From assembly GCA_027575765.1 (NCBI GenBank), contig JANBPT010000415.1:1-37316 (forward strand): 37,316 nucleotides of DNA, written 5' to 3'. The DNA is from Tieghemiomyces parasiticus. Lineage: Eukaryota > Kickxellomycota > Dimargaritomycetes > Dimargaritales > Dimargaritaceae. Every line of letters starts with the position of its first letter. Position 1 is the first letter of the stretch. The notes under the pieces are model-generated. The model saw only the letters and a list, made by a program, of their open reading frames with translations, was not told where the DNA came from and searched no databases. Both the position numbers and the translations under genes were made by a program. Of this stretch, positions 19,465 through 29,693 are shown piece by piece.

Positions 19465-19942
19465 TGGTTAAGGGACAATGGAGGGGCCAATGTGGCCAAT
19501 GGGCTATAGCTAGGTGGCAGGGGAAGGTGAAACGAACTGTACGTTGGTGGCTCTTATAAAAAGGACGAGCTGGATGCGCCAGGTGAAGGACGGGTATATG
19601 TATAATGGGGTTTCAAAATTAACCCGCCCAGGTTGCCATGGCCTTCGTCCATTGGAGAGTACCCCCAACTTTAGCAGCCAGGCCTGAGCACGGGCTTTCC
19701 TCTCAGAAGAGGGAGGGGGCAGGATACGGGCGACGCCTCGGCTTCAAGCTTCTCCACCCGCGTAAAGGCCACCAAGGGTTTTAGCACACTCCGCTGGCCA
19801 AACGCCCCGTGCCCGGTGACTATACACATTAAGGCCGTCGTTGCCTTCTGATCCGTCGCGTTACGAATTTGATGTACCCTCCACATCTGTACTCTACACG
19901 TTCCTCCGCCCCCTGCCCTCCCTTCCACATTCCCTTTACACT
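19465..19942. promoter_or_regulatory. Shared divergent promoter region of the TFIIIC gene and KAE1
   Basis: These 478 bp separate the two divergent starts. A TATAAAAAG sequence at about 19555-19563 and a second AT-rich TATATGTATAAT at about 19595-19606 are candidate TATA elements; either could serve one or both directions. The KAE1 leader (about 19865-19942) is pyrimidine-rich. The open frame of KAE1 runs upstream without an ATG, so the leader is not coding. Confidence 0.5.
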
Positions 19943-21145
19943 ATGGCTGCCTTGACCCTCGAATTCTTTAACGCTGACCTACTACCCAATCGGGACCGTA
20001 CCACTATCGTGGCCCTGGGCCTGGAAGGTTCTGCCAACAAACTCGGCGTCGGGATCGTACGGCACACCTTGTCCACCCCACTGCTCCCTGCCGGCCCGAA
20101 CGGCCGTATCTCTCGGGCGGCCCTCGCCGACCTACTCAGCCAACAGGCAGTGGAAGTCCTCGCCAATGTCCGGCACACGTACATTACCCCCGCGGGCCAG
20201 GGGTTCCTCCCCAAGGATACCGCAGTCCACCACCGGCAGCACGCCATCGAACTCATCACCCAGGCCTTCCGGGACGCCGGTCTGCGGCCGGACCAGGTCG
20301 ATGCGATCTGTTTTACCCAAGGACCCGGAATGGGTGGCCCCTTGCAATCGGTGGCCGTTGTGGCTCGAACCCTCGCCCGGCTCTGGAATCGCCCGTTGGT
20401 GGGTGTCAATCACTGCGTGGGCCACATCGAGATGGGCCGCCAGATTACTGGAGCCACTAACCCTGTTGTGCTGTACGTAAGCGGTGGTAACACCCAGGTC
20501 ATTGCCTACGCCCAGGGTCGCTACCGCATATTTGGCGAAACACTGGACATTGCAGTCGGCAACTGCCTCGACCGGTTCGCCCGGATCATTAACCTTCCCA
20601 ACGACCCAAGCCCGGGCTACAATATTGAACAGGCCGCGCGCCGTGGGTCATACCTCGTCGACCTACCCTACACCGTCAAGGGTATGGACGTATCATTCTC
20701 CGGGATTCTATCCTTCATCCAATCAGTAGCCCAAGCCAAACTAGATGTCACCACTGGCGGCCGGGCTCAGCATCACCTGGCGGCGGTCGAAGAGCTACCC
20801 GACTCCCTGACCCCCGAAGACCTCTGCTTCTCTCTTCAAGAGACCGTGTTTGCCATGCTGGTTGAGATTACAGAACGGGCCATGGCTCACATCGGCTCCG
20901 AGGAGGTTCTGATCGTTGGAGGGGTCGGGTGCAACGTTCGGTTGCAGGAGATGATGGCCGAGATGGCCCGCCAGCGTGGTGCCAAGGTGTTCGCCACCGA
21001 CGAACGGTTTTGCATCGATAACGGCATCATGATCGCCCACGCCGGCGCCCTGGCCTATCAAACTGGTTTCACCACCTCCCTACCAGCCTCGACCATCACG
21101 CAACGGTTCCGCACCGACGAGGTGCAGGTCGCGTGGCGGACGTGA
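19943..21145 (+). CDS. KAE1: KAE1/OSGEP, tRNA threonylcarbamoyladenosine transferase subunit
   Basis: A 400-residue KAE1, the catalytic subunit of the KEOPS/EKC complex. It transfers the threonylcarbamoyl group to A37 of ANN-decoding tRNAs (t6A). The sequence is very close to [20 protein letters not shown] (25-39), GPGMGGPL (127-134), [10 protein letters not shown] (157-166, metal ligands H157 and H161), [39 protein letters not shown] and [10 protein letters not shown] (357-366, metal ligand D359). The GLEGSANK start marks the archaeal/eukaryotic cytosolic branch rather than mitochondrial Qri7. It has an N-terminal extension of about 20 residues and an insertion of roughly 30 residues (41-71) not present in animals, which explains 400 versus about 335 residues. 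The ATG at 19943 is the first in frame. Identification is secure. Confidence 0.96.
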   Translation: MAALTLEFFNADLLPNRDRTTIVALGLEGSANKLGVGIVRHTLSTPLLPAGPNGRISRAALADLLSQQAVEVLANVRHTYITPAGQGFLPKDTAVHHRQHAIELITQAFRDAGLRPDQVDAICFTQGPGMGGPLQSVAVVARTLARLWNRPLVGVNHCVGHIEMGRQITGATNPVVLYVSGGNTQVIAYAQGRYRIFGETLDIAVGNCLDRFARIINLPNDPSPGYNIEQAARRGSYLVDLPYTVKGMDVSFSGILSFIQSVAQAKLDVTTGGRAQHHLAAVEELPDSLTPEDLCFSLQETVFAMLVEITERAMAHIGSEEVLIVGGVGCNVRLQEMMAEMARQRGAKVFATDERFCIDNGIMIAHAGALAYQTGFTTSLPASTITQRFRTDEVQVAWRT

Positions 21146-21355
21146 TGCCTGCTTCTTTATGTTCACCTCTAAGCTTGGTACCTACTAACGAGAATGCCAC
21201 GCCAATCGATTGTAGTTAAGCGTGACCGGGTACTTTTTTTATATATCAACGTATACTGTAGAGGTAAACTATAAAATTTTTGAGAAGGCTGTGGCTGGCC
21301 ATACTCGACTGCCAAGCGGTAGATTGAGAACTGGGCGTCGTAGTCCCCATGCTGT
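21146..21355. other. Convergent 3' ends of KAE1 and the glycine-rich gene
   Basis: A 210-bp gap between convergent genes. It contains an AT-rich TTTTTTTATATAT run (about 21234-21245) and a TATAAAATTTTT run (about 21269-21280), suitable for 3' end formation of either gene. No canonical AATAAA is seen. Confidence 0.45.
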
Positions 21356-21625
21356 TTATATGTGACCGACAGCCAACCCAACGGCCATGACGGCTATACC
21401 CAGGGCCCCGGCAGCGGGGAGTGGGCTGGTGGAGGATGTACCGTTACCATGGAAGCCACCACTACTACCTTTGTTTCCACCTCCACCTCCGCTTCCGTGA
21501 CTCCCACTACCATGGCCCCCACCACCGTGACCACCTCCGCCACCGCCTTTGGCCGCAATGGTGGACAGGAGCGTCAAAGAAGAAAAGATTAGGATTGCGG
21601 CGGAGCGGGCGGTGTACAAACGCAT
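21356..21625 (-). CDS. Small Gly/His/Ser-rich secretory protein, possible GPI anchor
   Basis: An 89-residue protein with a real ATG. Residues 1-25 form a clear signal peptide: a basic start (MRLYTAR), a hydrophobic core (about 9-23) and a likely cut after IAA. The mature part is almost only Gly, His and Ser, with GHGGGGHGSGSHGSGG-type runs, then an N-glycosylation sequon (NGT) followed by SSTS. The last about 20 residues are again hydrophobic and end without charges, which resembles a GPI-attachment signal, though a plain membrane anchor is possible. His/Gly-rich surface proteins can bind metals, but that is only a suggestion here. A TATATA-like element on the minus strand at about 21849-21856 could be its promoter. 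No homologue is recognised; the signal peptide and tail make a real gene likely. Confidence 0.65.
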   Translation of the reverse strand: MRLYTARSAAILIFSSLTLLSTIAAKGGGGGGHGGGGHGSGSHGSGGGGGNKGSSGGFHGNGTSSTSPLPAAGALGIAVMAVGLAVGHI

Positions 21626-22296
21626 GGCTGGGCTGGCAAACTTGGCAATTTGGGGTGAAAAATCTGTTGACGAGAGACCCTAGGATGAGTGGAATAGGTG
21701 ACGCAAAACAAAGCGACGGTCGATTGGGAGCCGGTTGAAAGGACGGATGCGGTAGTCACCAGTGGCTAGTGGGAAACGGCTAGCGAGTGGTCGAAATATC
21801 GTGGAGAGGAGTAAGGGATATTGGCTATTAGCAGCTCTGGTGTTCTGGTTATATATGACCACCGATAACTGGAGGAATAGGGATGGGTTCCTCACCTTCG
21901 GCGCAACTGTCCTCATTGAGGAAACAATAGCTAGGTAGAAACAGCCAGTTCCGCCGCAGGATCGGCCGACGAAATCTTGCTTTGGACACCCAAGTATTTC
22001 TCTTCGGTACAATTGAACGATGCTGCGCTCTTTTCGCTGTGTTGAAGGCAGAAATCCACGCGGATAACCTGCATTCCACCTGGGTAATGGGTGTCTCCGG
22101 TACAGCTGGTTGTTAAACGTAATGCCGTGACCGGTCTCCCACTCCTTCCATTTCAGGAAACGATTACCGTGCTGATGACTATACTAAACGGAAAGGGGAG
22201 GGGGTGATGTTTAACGAGAACGCTACCCCCATCGAAACACGGTGGAGGTGATTCCAACGGTATGGAAGGCGGAGATGCTGTCATCAGGGATGCCAT

Positions 22297-22357
22297 GTGG
22301 GTTCTTGGAACCCACGCGAGTTTCTTTCGAAAGGTGTCCATTCCATATTTCTTGAAA
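22297..22357. repeat. Cluster of three short inverted repeats
   Basis: Within 61 bp lie GTGGGTTC-TTG-GAACCCAC (22297-22315, perfect 8-bp arms), the perfect palindrome CTTTCGAAAG (22324-22333) and TTTC-TT-GAAA (22348-22357). The last two contain TTC/GAA units that resemble heat-shock-factor half-sites. The cluster is about 0.7 kb upstream of the small glycine-rich gene on its strand. Binding is not shown. Confidence 0.4.
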
Positions 22358-24211
22358 GAAGCTAATACACATACTTGTGAACAATAGAATAGATCAACGC
22401 CGGTGGGATTTCAGCGTGGAATCCGTCATGGGAAGGGACCTACCCGTAGGGCTGTACTGCGGCTCTGCAGTTGAGATACAGGTTTAGTATAACGAAGTGA
22501 AATTATGTTTTTCTAAAGGTCAACGTGTAAAAACCATAATAGAAACAATAGGATCCTTCCCGACATTGACAGGCGCAGGCAGAGGCCGCATTTCTAGTTG
22601 CAACTATACTTCCCCATACACAAACTGCAGCTAGACACAGAGCTGAGAACTTTTTGGTGGGGAATACAGCGCTGCATGATTGTTATCTGCCGCACAGAGG
22701 TGTGCATTCACAGTTTATACCAAATATAATGGGATCGACCCCGCTAGAAGGCCTCGTCAAGGAAAAAGGGGAGGGTGCAAGGCAACTGTCCAACGCACAA
22801 CCCCATTGGGAGACAGGCAGATTATACAGATGGAACCCGACCGATTCCTTCTTCCCCCAAAGAACAACACTGGGTCTCAGGGCATACGGCATAAACAATG
22901 GTGTAGGGCCTAGAAAGGAACAATACCTATCGTAGCATCTGGAATCTAATTTGCCTTACTCCGCAGCCCACGACCGGCTCTCTGTCAACTGCAACCACTC
23001 CGCCCACCTAGCTGTTAGCCTCGCTAGTCTACAGCACTTGCTCTTTGCATAGCCCACTTACCCCTTAATAACCCCTTCAGCCTTGCGGACTGCGTTGAGG
23101 TCTCTTTGATCCTCTCCCTCCCCTTGTATACTGCTGGCCTTCCCTTCACCAGTGACCACCTGAATCTGGATTATTAGAGCCCCAACCCAACTCTTCCGGT
23201 AAAGGTCTATGATTGATGTAACGCACCTATATTCTGAAGCGGGCTAAGCAGACCAGGATTGACGAGATTCAGGATACTAGTTACCGAGGAAAGGCCCCGC
23301 TACACCGCAGTATCTAAGAGTTAGCTAAAAGCCAGCGACGGCGGCTGAATAGAATAGAGAACACGCTATTTTGAGTGAATGAAGGTTTGCTACATTGTAA
23401 GTTTCTAATGGCCGAAGCGGATATACGAATAGGCCAGAGATATTAGCGTATATCTCCTGGATTCGCCCATCGAATTAATAAACCAATTCTAGTCAGCATC
23501 CCTGTGTCGCAGATTAGACCGGATCTGAATAATTTGGATGTACTGATGATTAGGAATTTGTGTGGAACACTGCGGTATACACGTGCGTTGATCAAGCGCA
23601 ACCTCAATCCGACCAAATCGGACATTACCACGGACCACGGCCATCGCGGGATTGGTAGACTTCCACAAAGATTTGTAATGAATCATTCAAATTACACGAT
23701 TTTGACTCTCCCATAATACAACCTTTTATAAGTAGCGAACTTACGTGTATCCAGGTCGTTGCACAATACAATGGTTCCGCAGATTTGCACTCAACATCTA
23801 GTTGGCGGAGTTCCCAAGGACCTGACAAGGACTTTCACTGGGTAAACATGTATTTATAGCCACTGGGCCCACTTAATGCCAGTATAGAGGTCTAAAAAAT
23901 CCAGACGCTCAGTACTGCCCACCGTTCGCATGTGCCTAAATATCGACCACACTAACCACTAGGAGTCCACGCTTTTTTTGGAGGGACATTCATTACGCCA
24001 TAGATTGATTTTCGGTGCGACTGGCACGCTGATAAAAAAGAGTTGATGAGGTAATAAAACCGTATATTTATGTGGTTAAAATTATACCGGAAATATTATA
24101 ACGGGATGTATGACCTGAGGGAGGGGGAAAGACGAAATGGAGACTGGGGGGGGGTTGATAAGCGAGAAGGAAAAGGTGAATAAAGCAAGGTTTATTGCAA
24201 ACATAACAGAT

Positions 24212-24251
24212 ACGCACTTATGGACAGCTCACACTCTTTGTATAAGTGCGT
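24212..24251. repeat. Perfect 10-bp inverted repeat with 20-nt loop
   Basis: The arms ACGCACTTAT (24212-24221) and ATAAGTGCGT (24242-24251) are exact reverse complements. No U-tract or gene end lies nearby. A repeat of this size is within chance expectation for 37 kb. Confidence 0.5.
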
Positions 24252-24975
24252 TTGCGGATGATGGATATGTTGGACATTTGACGGTAGTTAATTGATATGT
24301 AGTTTATTTTGTGGGCTTCAATTGGTGCTATACATAATATACTTAAATGGCAATGTAAATTACTACGAAGTGCTCGGATAATATAAATTTGGTTCAGCTA
24401 ATTCTTGAAACAATGCGCTGTAAAGATTACCCACACCTTCATAGCCGGCCTCCTCTACTACCTTCACGATCATAAGGGAATTTTATAATAAAAGCACCAT
24501 GCCCTAGGCAGCAATCCGTCCTCATCCGGCAGTGGCTGACTACTGAACTATGAAGCTCTCATAGGGAAAACTAACCCAGAGGAAACTAAGGCTAATAACC
24601 AAGCGTGCAAAAGACTAATAAACGAGAAGACTTACGAACGAACTGAAGATGACGGAATCGGTTGTGAGTGGATAAGCTATCGTTTATTGAGTAGCGACCC
24701 GGAGCGTCATTATTATCAAAGGATGGCCGGCATCCTTCGTAACAGCTACGGCTTGGGCTAGGGGAGAATCCAAGGACAATAGTGCGAGGCGGGGCTAGTG
24801 CCCAGGCGAATATGAAGGCAACTACCAAGATACCACATCAGCTAAGAGGAAGATGACTGATAGAAGCAACGCCCTAAGAGGAGAGAGGCGGCGGTGCCTG
24901 TCAAAGAAAGGACGCCATCCAGCAGATCAGGAAGGTTGGCGTCGCCATAAAGGAACATGAAATAAAGGAAGAGGT

Positions 24976-25006
24976 TAGATAAAAAAAGAATGAACTAGAT
25001 AAAAAA
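24976..25006. repeat. Two-copy 20-bp direct repeat in a polypurine tract
   Basis: TAGATAAAAAA occurs at 24976-24986 and again at 24996-25006, inside a stretch (about 24940-25023) that is nearly all purine on the plus strand. Read on the minus strand it is a pyrimidine-rich tract of the kind found before genes in this window, but no convincing reading frame follows it. Confidence 0.4.
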
Positions 25007-26131
25007 GAGAAAGAGGAAGAGATGCAACAATTGAACGAATCGGTAGTTTAGGGCACTACAGAAGCAAAGTCCTAAACTTCTACCTTAAGGTTACAGGTTT
25101 AACCCCTACGGACTTTTACAGGGGTCATGTATACCTTAATTGATGTATTTGTTACAACTTCTGAAACCTAAGGTGTGCCTCTATGTAGAGATTAGTTGCT
25201 CCCATTATAAAGAACCCGATTTGTCTTCATTGATAGCCATCTAACCGATTTATAATAGACTTTAACCCCGAGGCACGTGTAGAGAAAATTGTGCTTCTAG
25301 CCCAAGATGACGGAAGCACAGCCTGTATATACTTCCAGCTCAGCCATACAGCGTAATCAGGTAGCAACGATAATCCAGTAAGTTTATAATACAGGGCTTC
25401 CCTTCGTTGCTTGTTGACCTCGGAACCTTCCGAAAAACACCGGAAGCGAAAGGCCTCCCTGAAGAATGTAGGTATGTGAAAGCGTGACCCGTTCGAGATT
25501 TCCTGCCTTGTGTAAGGTCTGAGTGGGGGAGGGTCGCTTCCCGACCCCGCCTAATGACGCTGGAAGCTGGGAATATGCGAAGCCTCATCAGCCAGCAGCC
25601 GATAACTTAGTTTCCAGGGATTACTTGTATCTACCAGTCTCATCGTCTCCTCTTATCACCCTGCGATCCCCAACTTAAAGAGGATCAGACTTTTTACGGT
25701 TGTCCATTGCGACTCCCCGGATATTGCGATAATGTAAGCGCCCATTTAAGCGAGCTGGATACTACCCTATTCTATGTCGGCTTCGCTGCTACGAAACTAA
25801 TATACTAAGTACGGCCTTTACGGAGCGCCGATACGAACTTATTCAATAATGTTAACCGGTTATATTTAATCCCAGATATACTGCCAGCTGTTCCACGTAC
25901 GCTACCTACACTGAGAATCAGAGTGGGTGATTTAACTTACAGGTTTCTCCAGCACTGAACGCACCTGCCGATAAGTGACCTGGATACTATTCGTCACAGT
26001 TACCGTCTAGCCCAGCGGCCAAGGTAGTGAAATTACAAAGCTAAGGGGAAGCACATATACGGTGACGAGACTCGTCGAGGGAAAAAAGAAGGACTCACAA
26101 GTCATTACGCGAGTTGTTGACTTGGGGACAT

Positions 26132-26293
26132 CTAAAAAGGATTGAGGCGGGCGAATTTTTGCTTTAAGACACTTTTGACATGGTTGGAGTTAAGGCCACC
26201 ACCGTACGGTGCCGCCGTACCAAATTGCTTCAGACTCGCACAGAGGACGAGGAGCAGCAGGATGGCGGACAAAAATTGGTTAGGGCCACGCAT
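26132..26293 (-). CDS. Candidate 53-residue secreted peptide
   Basis: A short frame with a real ATG (MRGPNQFLSA) followed by a strongly hydrophobic ILLLLVLCAS and a likely signal-peptidase site after about residue 27 (GTA|APY or nearby). The remaining roughly 25 residues are basic (four Lys and one Arg, no acidic residue), begin APYGGG and have no cysteine. Upstream on its strand, about 26300-26620 is pyrimidine-rich, like the leaders of the confirmed minus-strand genes in this window. Reading continues to TAG at 26132. That CCTTTTTAG could instead be a splice acceptor, so the C-terminus is uncertain. I recognise no family. It might be a small secreted effector-like or signalling peptide, or a chance frame. 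Confidence 0.45.
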   Translation of the reverse strand: MRGPNQFLSAILLLLVLCASLKQFGTAAPYGGGLNSNHVKSVLKQKFARLNPF

Positions 26294-27745
26294 GGTTAAA
26301 TTGGACGCAGGGGTATAAGAGAAGCGTAGAGAATGGCTAGAGGGTTGGATAGTGGAGGTTGGTATGCTATCTGCGGCAAAAGGTTAATGGTGATGCAGTT
26401 GACAAGTCTCGTAATTGAGGACGCGAAGGAGGGGTAGTTATAAGAAAAATGTCGGGACAGTGGGAAATGGGCGAAGTGTCAGGTAGGGAAAGATCGGGTG
26501 AGGAACAGAAAGGAGTGAACAGCACCTAAAGGGAGAGCCGATAAATAGGCGATTGGATCTGAGGTTGAAAGATAGCTAACGAGGCCGGAGGAGGAGGTTG
26601 ATACAAAGGACAAAGTCCCCCTGGCACGGTCGATATATAAGATTGATGCTATGTCTTATGCGTGGCTGGTTTAATATATTCGGGCAATTAAAGTGACCAA
26701 CTCAAGGTGACGGTTGCGTTAGGCGATCCATTGGCAGGGCCGGAGCAAAGGTCTAGCTGCCACGGTGTGCCCTCGGCTACAGAGTCAATACTAAGCGGAT
26801 GTTTAGAAAGTGAAATATAGAAAGACGGCCGCCGTTGGAAGTAAAAGAGGAATTCAAAGCCAACTCGGAAGAACAGTCACATAGAGAAGGCCACTGGAAG
26901 AGGAGGAACGATGCGCACACCCACTTTGATACACTTGCGGTTGTTCTTCCAGGGCGGTGGCCACCTCTATGGGCCAGTAAAGAGTGAGGAAACCCTTCCC
27001 ACCCCTCTAAACCCAAATGGAACGTGTGAGGCAAAGGAGGCACAAAGGAAGCAAAAAGGAGGAAGGGTCTTTTTCAACAAACGATGAAACAACTGATCTC
27101 CGAAAATATCGGGGTAATGTATTACCCGGCTACCAGTCGTTTTACACCGGCATGAGTTGTGCCGATAACGCGGAAGTCTATATCACCCTTTGTCCTTATT
27201 CTCCGTCCTAGTGCCCGGCAACCGTTACATGAGACAACTATTCCGTCACGCAGACAGTTGCCGTTGGGCGACGAGAAAGACATAATTCCCACCTCAGCAG
27301 TAAATTGTGTTTCCACACCATCGTACAGCTACCTGGTCCAAAGGGTGAATACGGGGGTGAGGAGCGAAAGTCGGCTGCGATGATAATTACCATAGCCCGC
27401 TTTCTCCAAGAATAAACCGCACCATTCAGAATCACAAACACGATCGCTTCAATTACAGGGCTAGAGGGATGAAGGGAGGAATTTGGTACGCTATATTTAT
27501 TGCGATTTCGGTCAGCCTGCTGAGGGAGGGGAGTGTGGGGGGGTAAGGGTGTCATCGCCATGGTGGACCACCCGGCCTCGTTGGAAAGTGGGCCATCTAA
27601 AGACCGAAGGGGGAGGAGCCGAGAGGCACAAGAGATCTAAAAGAAAGAAAAAATATCGTAGCTTTCCACACCACAAATCTCCCCCCTCCCTTCTTTTCCT
27701 TCCCACTCCACAGTCGAACAAGTTAGCACAGCTCGCTCGCTCGCC
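26294..27745. other. Intergenic region between the small peptide and NDUFS7
   Basis: About 1.45 kb. Positions 26294-26640 are pyrimidine-rich on the minus strand and probably form the promoter of the small peptide gene; a TATATAA at about 26634-26640 (plus) reads as TTATATA on the minus strand. The rest should include the 3' UTR of NDUFS7. Frames at 26777-27043 and 27017-27211 overlap on opposite strands and show no domain. Confidence 0.4.
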
Positions 27746-28647
27746 TTAAATCTTGCGGTACCACAGACGGGCGGTACGCGAACGGCGAATCTTTTTCTGG
27801 AGCTGCAGAACGCCGTAAAGCAGGGCCTCGGCACTAGGCGGGCACCCGGGGACATAGATATCAACGGGGATAATCCGGTCGCAACCACGCACGACCGCGT
27901 AGGAGTAATGGTAGTACCCACCGCCGTTGGCACACGACCCCATGGAGATTACCCAGCGGGGCTCGGGCATTTGGTCGTACACCTTACGCAGCACAGGGGC
28001 CATCTTGTTTGTGAGGGTACCGGCCACAATCATGACCTCGGATTGGCGCGGAGTCGCCCGGAACACAATACCCAGCCGGTCCTGGTCGTAGCGCGCCGCC
28101 GCCATGTGCATCATCTCCACGGCGCAACACGCCAGGCCAAAGGTCACCGGCCAGAGGGAGCCCGTACGCGCCCAATTCAGCACTTTGTCAACCGAGGCCA
28201 AGGCGTACTCCGGGAGGTTGTTGGGCGTGTCCAAGAGGTCAGTTTGAGTCCGAATAGGGGCCGGCGCCACCGCCTTCGACGACGCGGTGGTAGCGGTACC
28301 AGCGGGGCGCTTAAACGTCAGGGCCTGAGGGGTGGTCGTGAGGGCCGCGGGGACCGTGGTACGGAGCGGGGTCGCTACATGGATTGGGTCCGGTTTGGTA
28401 GAGGAAGAAGGAGGGGGGAGGAGGTTGGCAATGCAGGAAGAAAGCAGCTATGTTAGTACTGACATGAGAGGATGGCAGGGCGAAGTGCACATCAGCGAGG
28501 GACGATCCAGTCATAGCCCAAGGCTGGACCCTGGACCGCGCGACCTAGCAGAAGAGATTCGACATTTGCCGGAGGTCGACCCCCGGAATGAGAGCAGTAC
28601 GAACCTAGTAGGGAGCGACGAGCGAGCTGTAGGCCAATGCCAGACAT
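27746..28647 (-). CDS. NDUFS7: Mitochondrial complex I subunit NDUFS7 (PSST/NUKM), two exons
   Basis: The PSST subunit of NADH:ubiquinone oxidoreductase, which carries cluster N2 and helps form the quinone site in the mitochondrial inner membrane. The frame 27746-28270 has the full conserved domain but no ATG. I join it to a 43-nt first exon at 28605-28647 coding [14 protein letters not shown], across an intron at 28375-28604. The result is 223 residues with an Arg/Ser/Ala/Thr-rich, acid-free presequence of about 50 residues. N2 ligands are C97 and C98 (GLACCAVEM), C162 ([15 protein letters not shown]) and C192 ([14 protein letters not shown]). The C-terminus LWYRKI is that of the family. The leader of exon 1 reads CACCATGTCT. 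Homology is certain; exon 1 is well supported by phase, branch point and presequence character. Confidence 0.92.
28375..28604 (-). other. Predicted intron in the NDUFS7 presequence
   Basis: The 230-nt intron has donor CTACTAG|GTTCGT, an exact TACTAAC branch point at about 28450-28456, a pyrimidine-rich tract and acceptor CCATGTAG|CG. Apart from the AG only a few bases after the branch point, the acceptor is the next AG. Joining gives codon G|CG and an open frame into the conserved domain. The donor is the least certain element, since GTTCGT is not the strongest form. Confidence 0.72.
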
Positions 28648-29693
28648 GGTGGGCGAACAAGGTTGTGCGGTAAGGAATGGATTACAGTTGGAAGGGTTGG
28701 GTAGGTGGGGGGAATCGGAGAGAGTCAAGAAAACAGGAATGTAGCAAATTTCTGGAAATGGACGTGTGGATGGGGGAGAACGGTGCCTTATCCTTGGCTG
28801 TGGGTGACAGAGTTGGTGGCTCGCAGCGCCTAGGAACATGCGTGCTCTAACTAATGAGACGCAGAGAGAGACCCGGGGTAAGGCCTGCCGACAATTGCAC
28901 CTCGTGGCGATGTCTCCGTCATTGGTGCAATCTGCCCAAGAAGAATAGCCTGGAGAGCCTTCGCGGCGAGCATTACTTAGTTGGCCCTCTCCTGTTAAAG
29001 CACCTGGCCTGGTTGCAGCCTCTCACTTCTCGCCCTCCCTTTGGTTTGTATGTAACCATGTAACCATTGGGGACTGATTGCTCCGGAGGCTGGTGAGGTG
29101 GGATGGGTACGACCAATCTCAAAGGCACCTTGGAATAGTATATATTCGGTCAGGTCCAAAGGTAATAGGCGAGGTAAACCCCTATCATACCGTGAAGCCC
29201 TGAAGTGACGGAGAGGCAGTCTTTCTCAGGTGAACTTTTCAACCACCCACACCACCAGGATCCAAGGAGGTTTGCTTCCGAAGAGATCGAAGGAAGTACA
29301 CAGGCCCCATTCGCAGAGCACCTCTGCTTGACTCAAGCCTCAACAGGCAGGAGCTCTTTGTGGATCACGTGTGTAGGCCGCCACTTCCGCCCCAGGCTGC
29401 TGCGGACAAGCAAGCCGAACATAGCACAGTTAGGGCTCTGTTGCATTGCAATGACTCTTTTACTCCTCCCTTCTCGATCTCTTGGAGAAGATGCCTCGTT
29501 GCTCCTCCTCCCCTTTGGCAGCGTATTAAATATGTGGCCGAAAGTTGCCGCCATATATATATAATAATGATAAACGAGCAGCAGCGTTATGATGCGAAAA
29601 GAGATAATAATGTAATAAGCGAGCCTAATGTGCGCTTAGGTGATTTGATCTTGAGCTGCTAGTTCTCCCCAACATTAACCGGGAGGCAGAGGC
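28648..29693. other. NDUFS7 promoter and VNX1-like 3' region
   Basis: About 1 kb between two minus-strand genes. The part next to 28648 is pyrimidine-rich on the minus strand and should be the NDUFS7 leader and promoter. A short (AT) run, ATATATATATAATAATGAT at about 29551-29569, lies toward the VNX1-like gene 3' end. Frames on the plus strand here have no domain. Confidence 0.45.

Larger units (their letters stand above)
21626..26131. other. Gene-poor AT-richer region
   Basis: About 4.5 kb with no supportable gene, and clearly less GC-rich than the coding parts. It holds a cluster of short inverted repeats (22297-22357), an inverted repeat at 24212-24251, a run of nine G at about 24146-24154, and a polypurine stretch (about 24860-25023) with a two-copy 20-bp repeat. 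Open frames at 22654-22935, 23443-23830 and 24592-24828 have no domain; the last opens with a hydrophobic run but lacks an ATG. No transposase, reverse transcriptase or terminal repeat was recognised. Confidence 0.45.

Noticed and set aside
24592..24960. Possible small secreted protein on the minus strand (hydrophobic run VVAFIFAWALA, then PPRTIVLGF)
   Set aside because: The frame has no ATG and I could not connect it convincingly to the upstream ATGs at 24958 or 24948 by a consensus intron.
26047..26070. AGCACATATAC resembling the 5' part of U6 snRNA
   Set aside because: The ACAGAGA box, the rest of U6 and a terminal T-run are absent.
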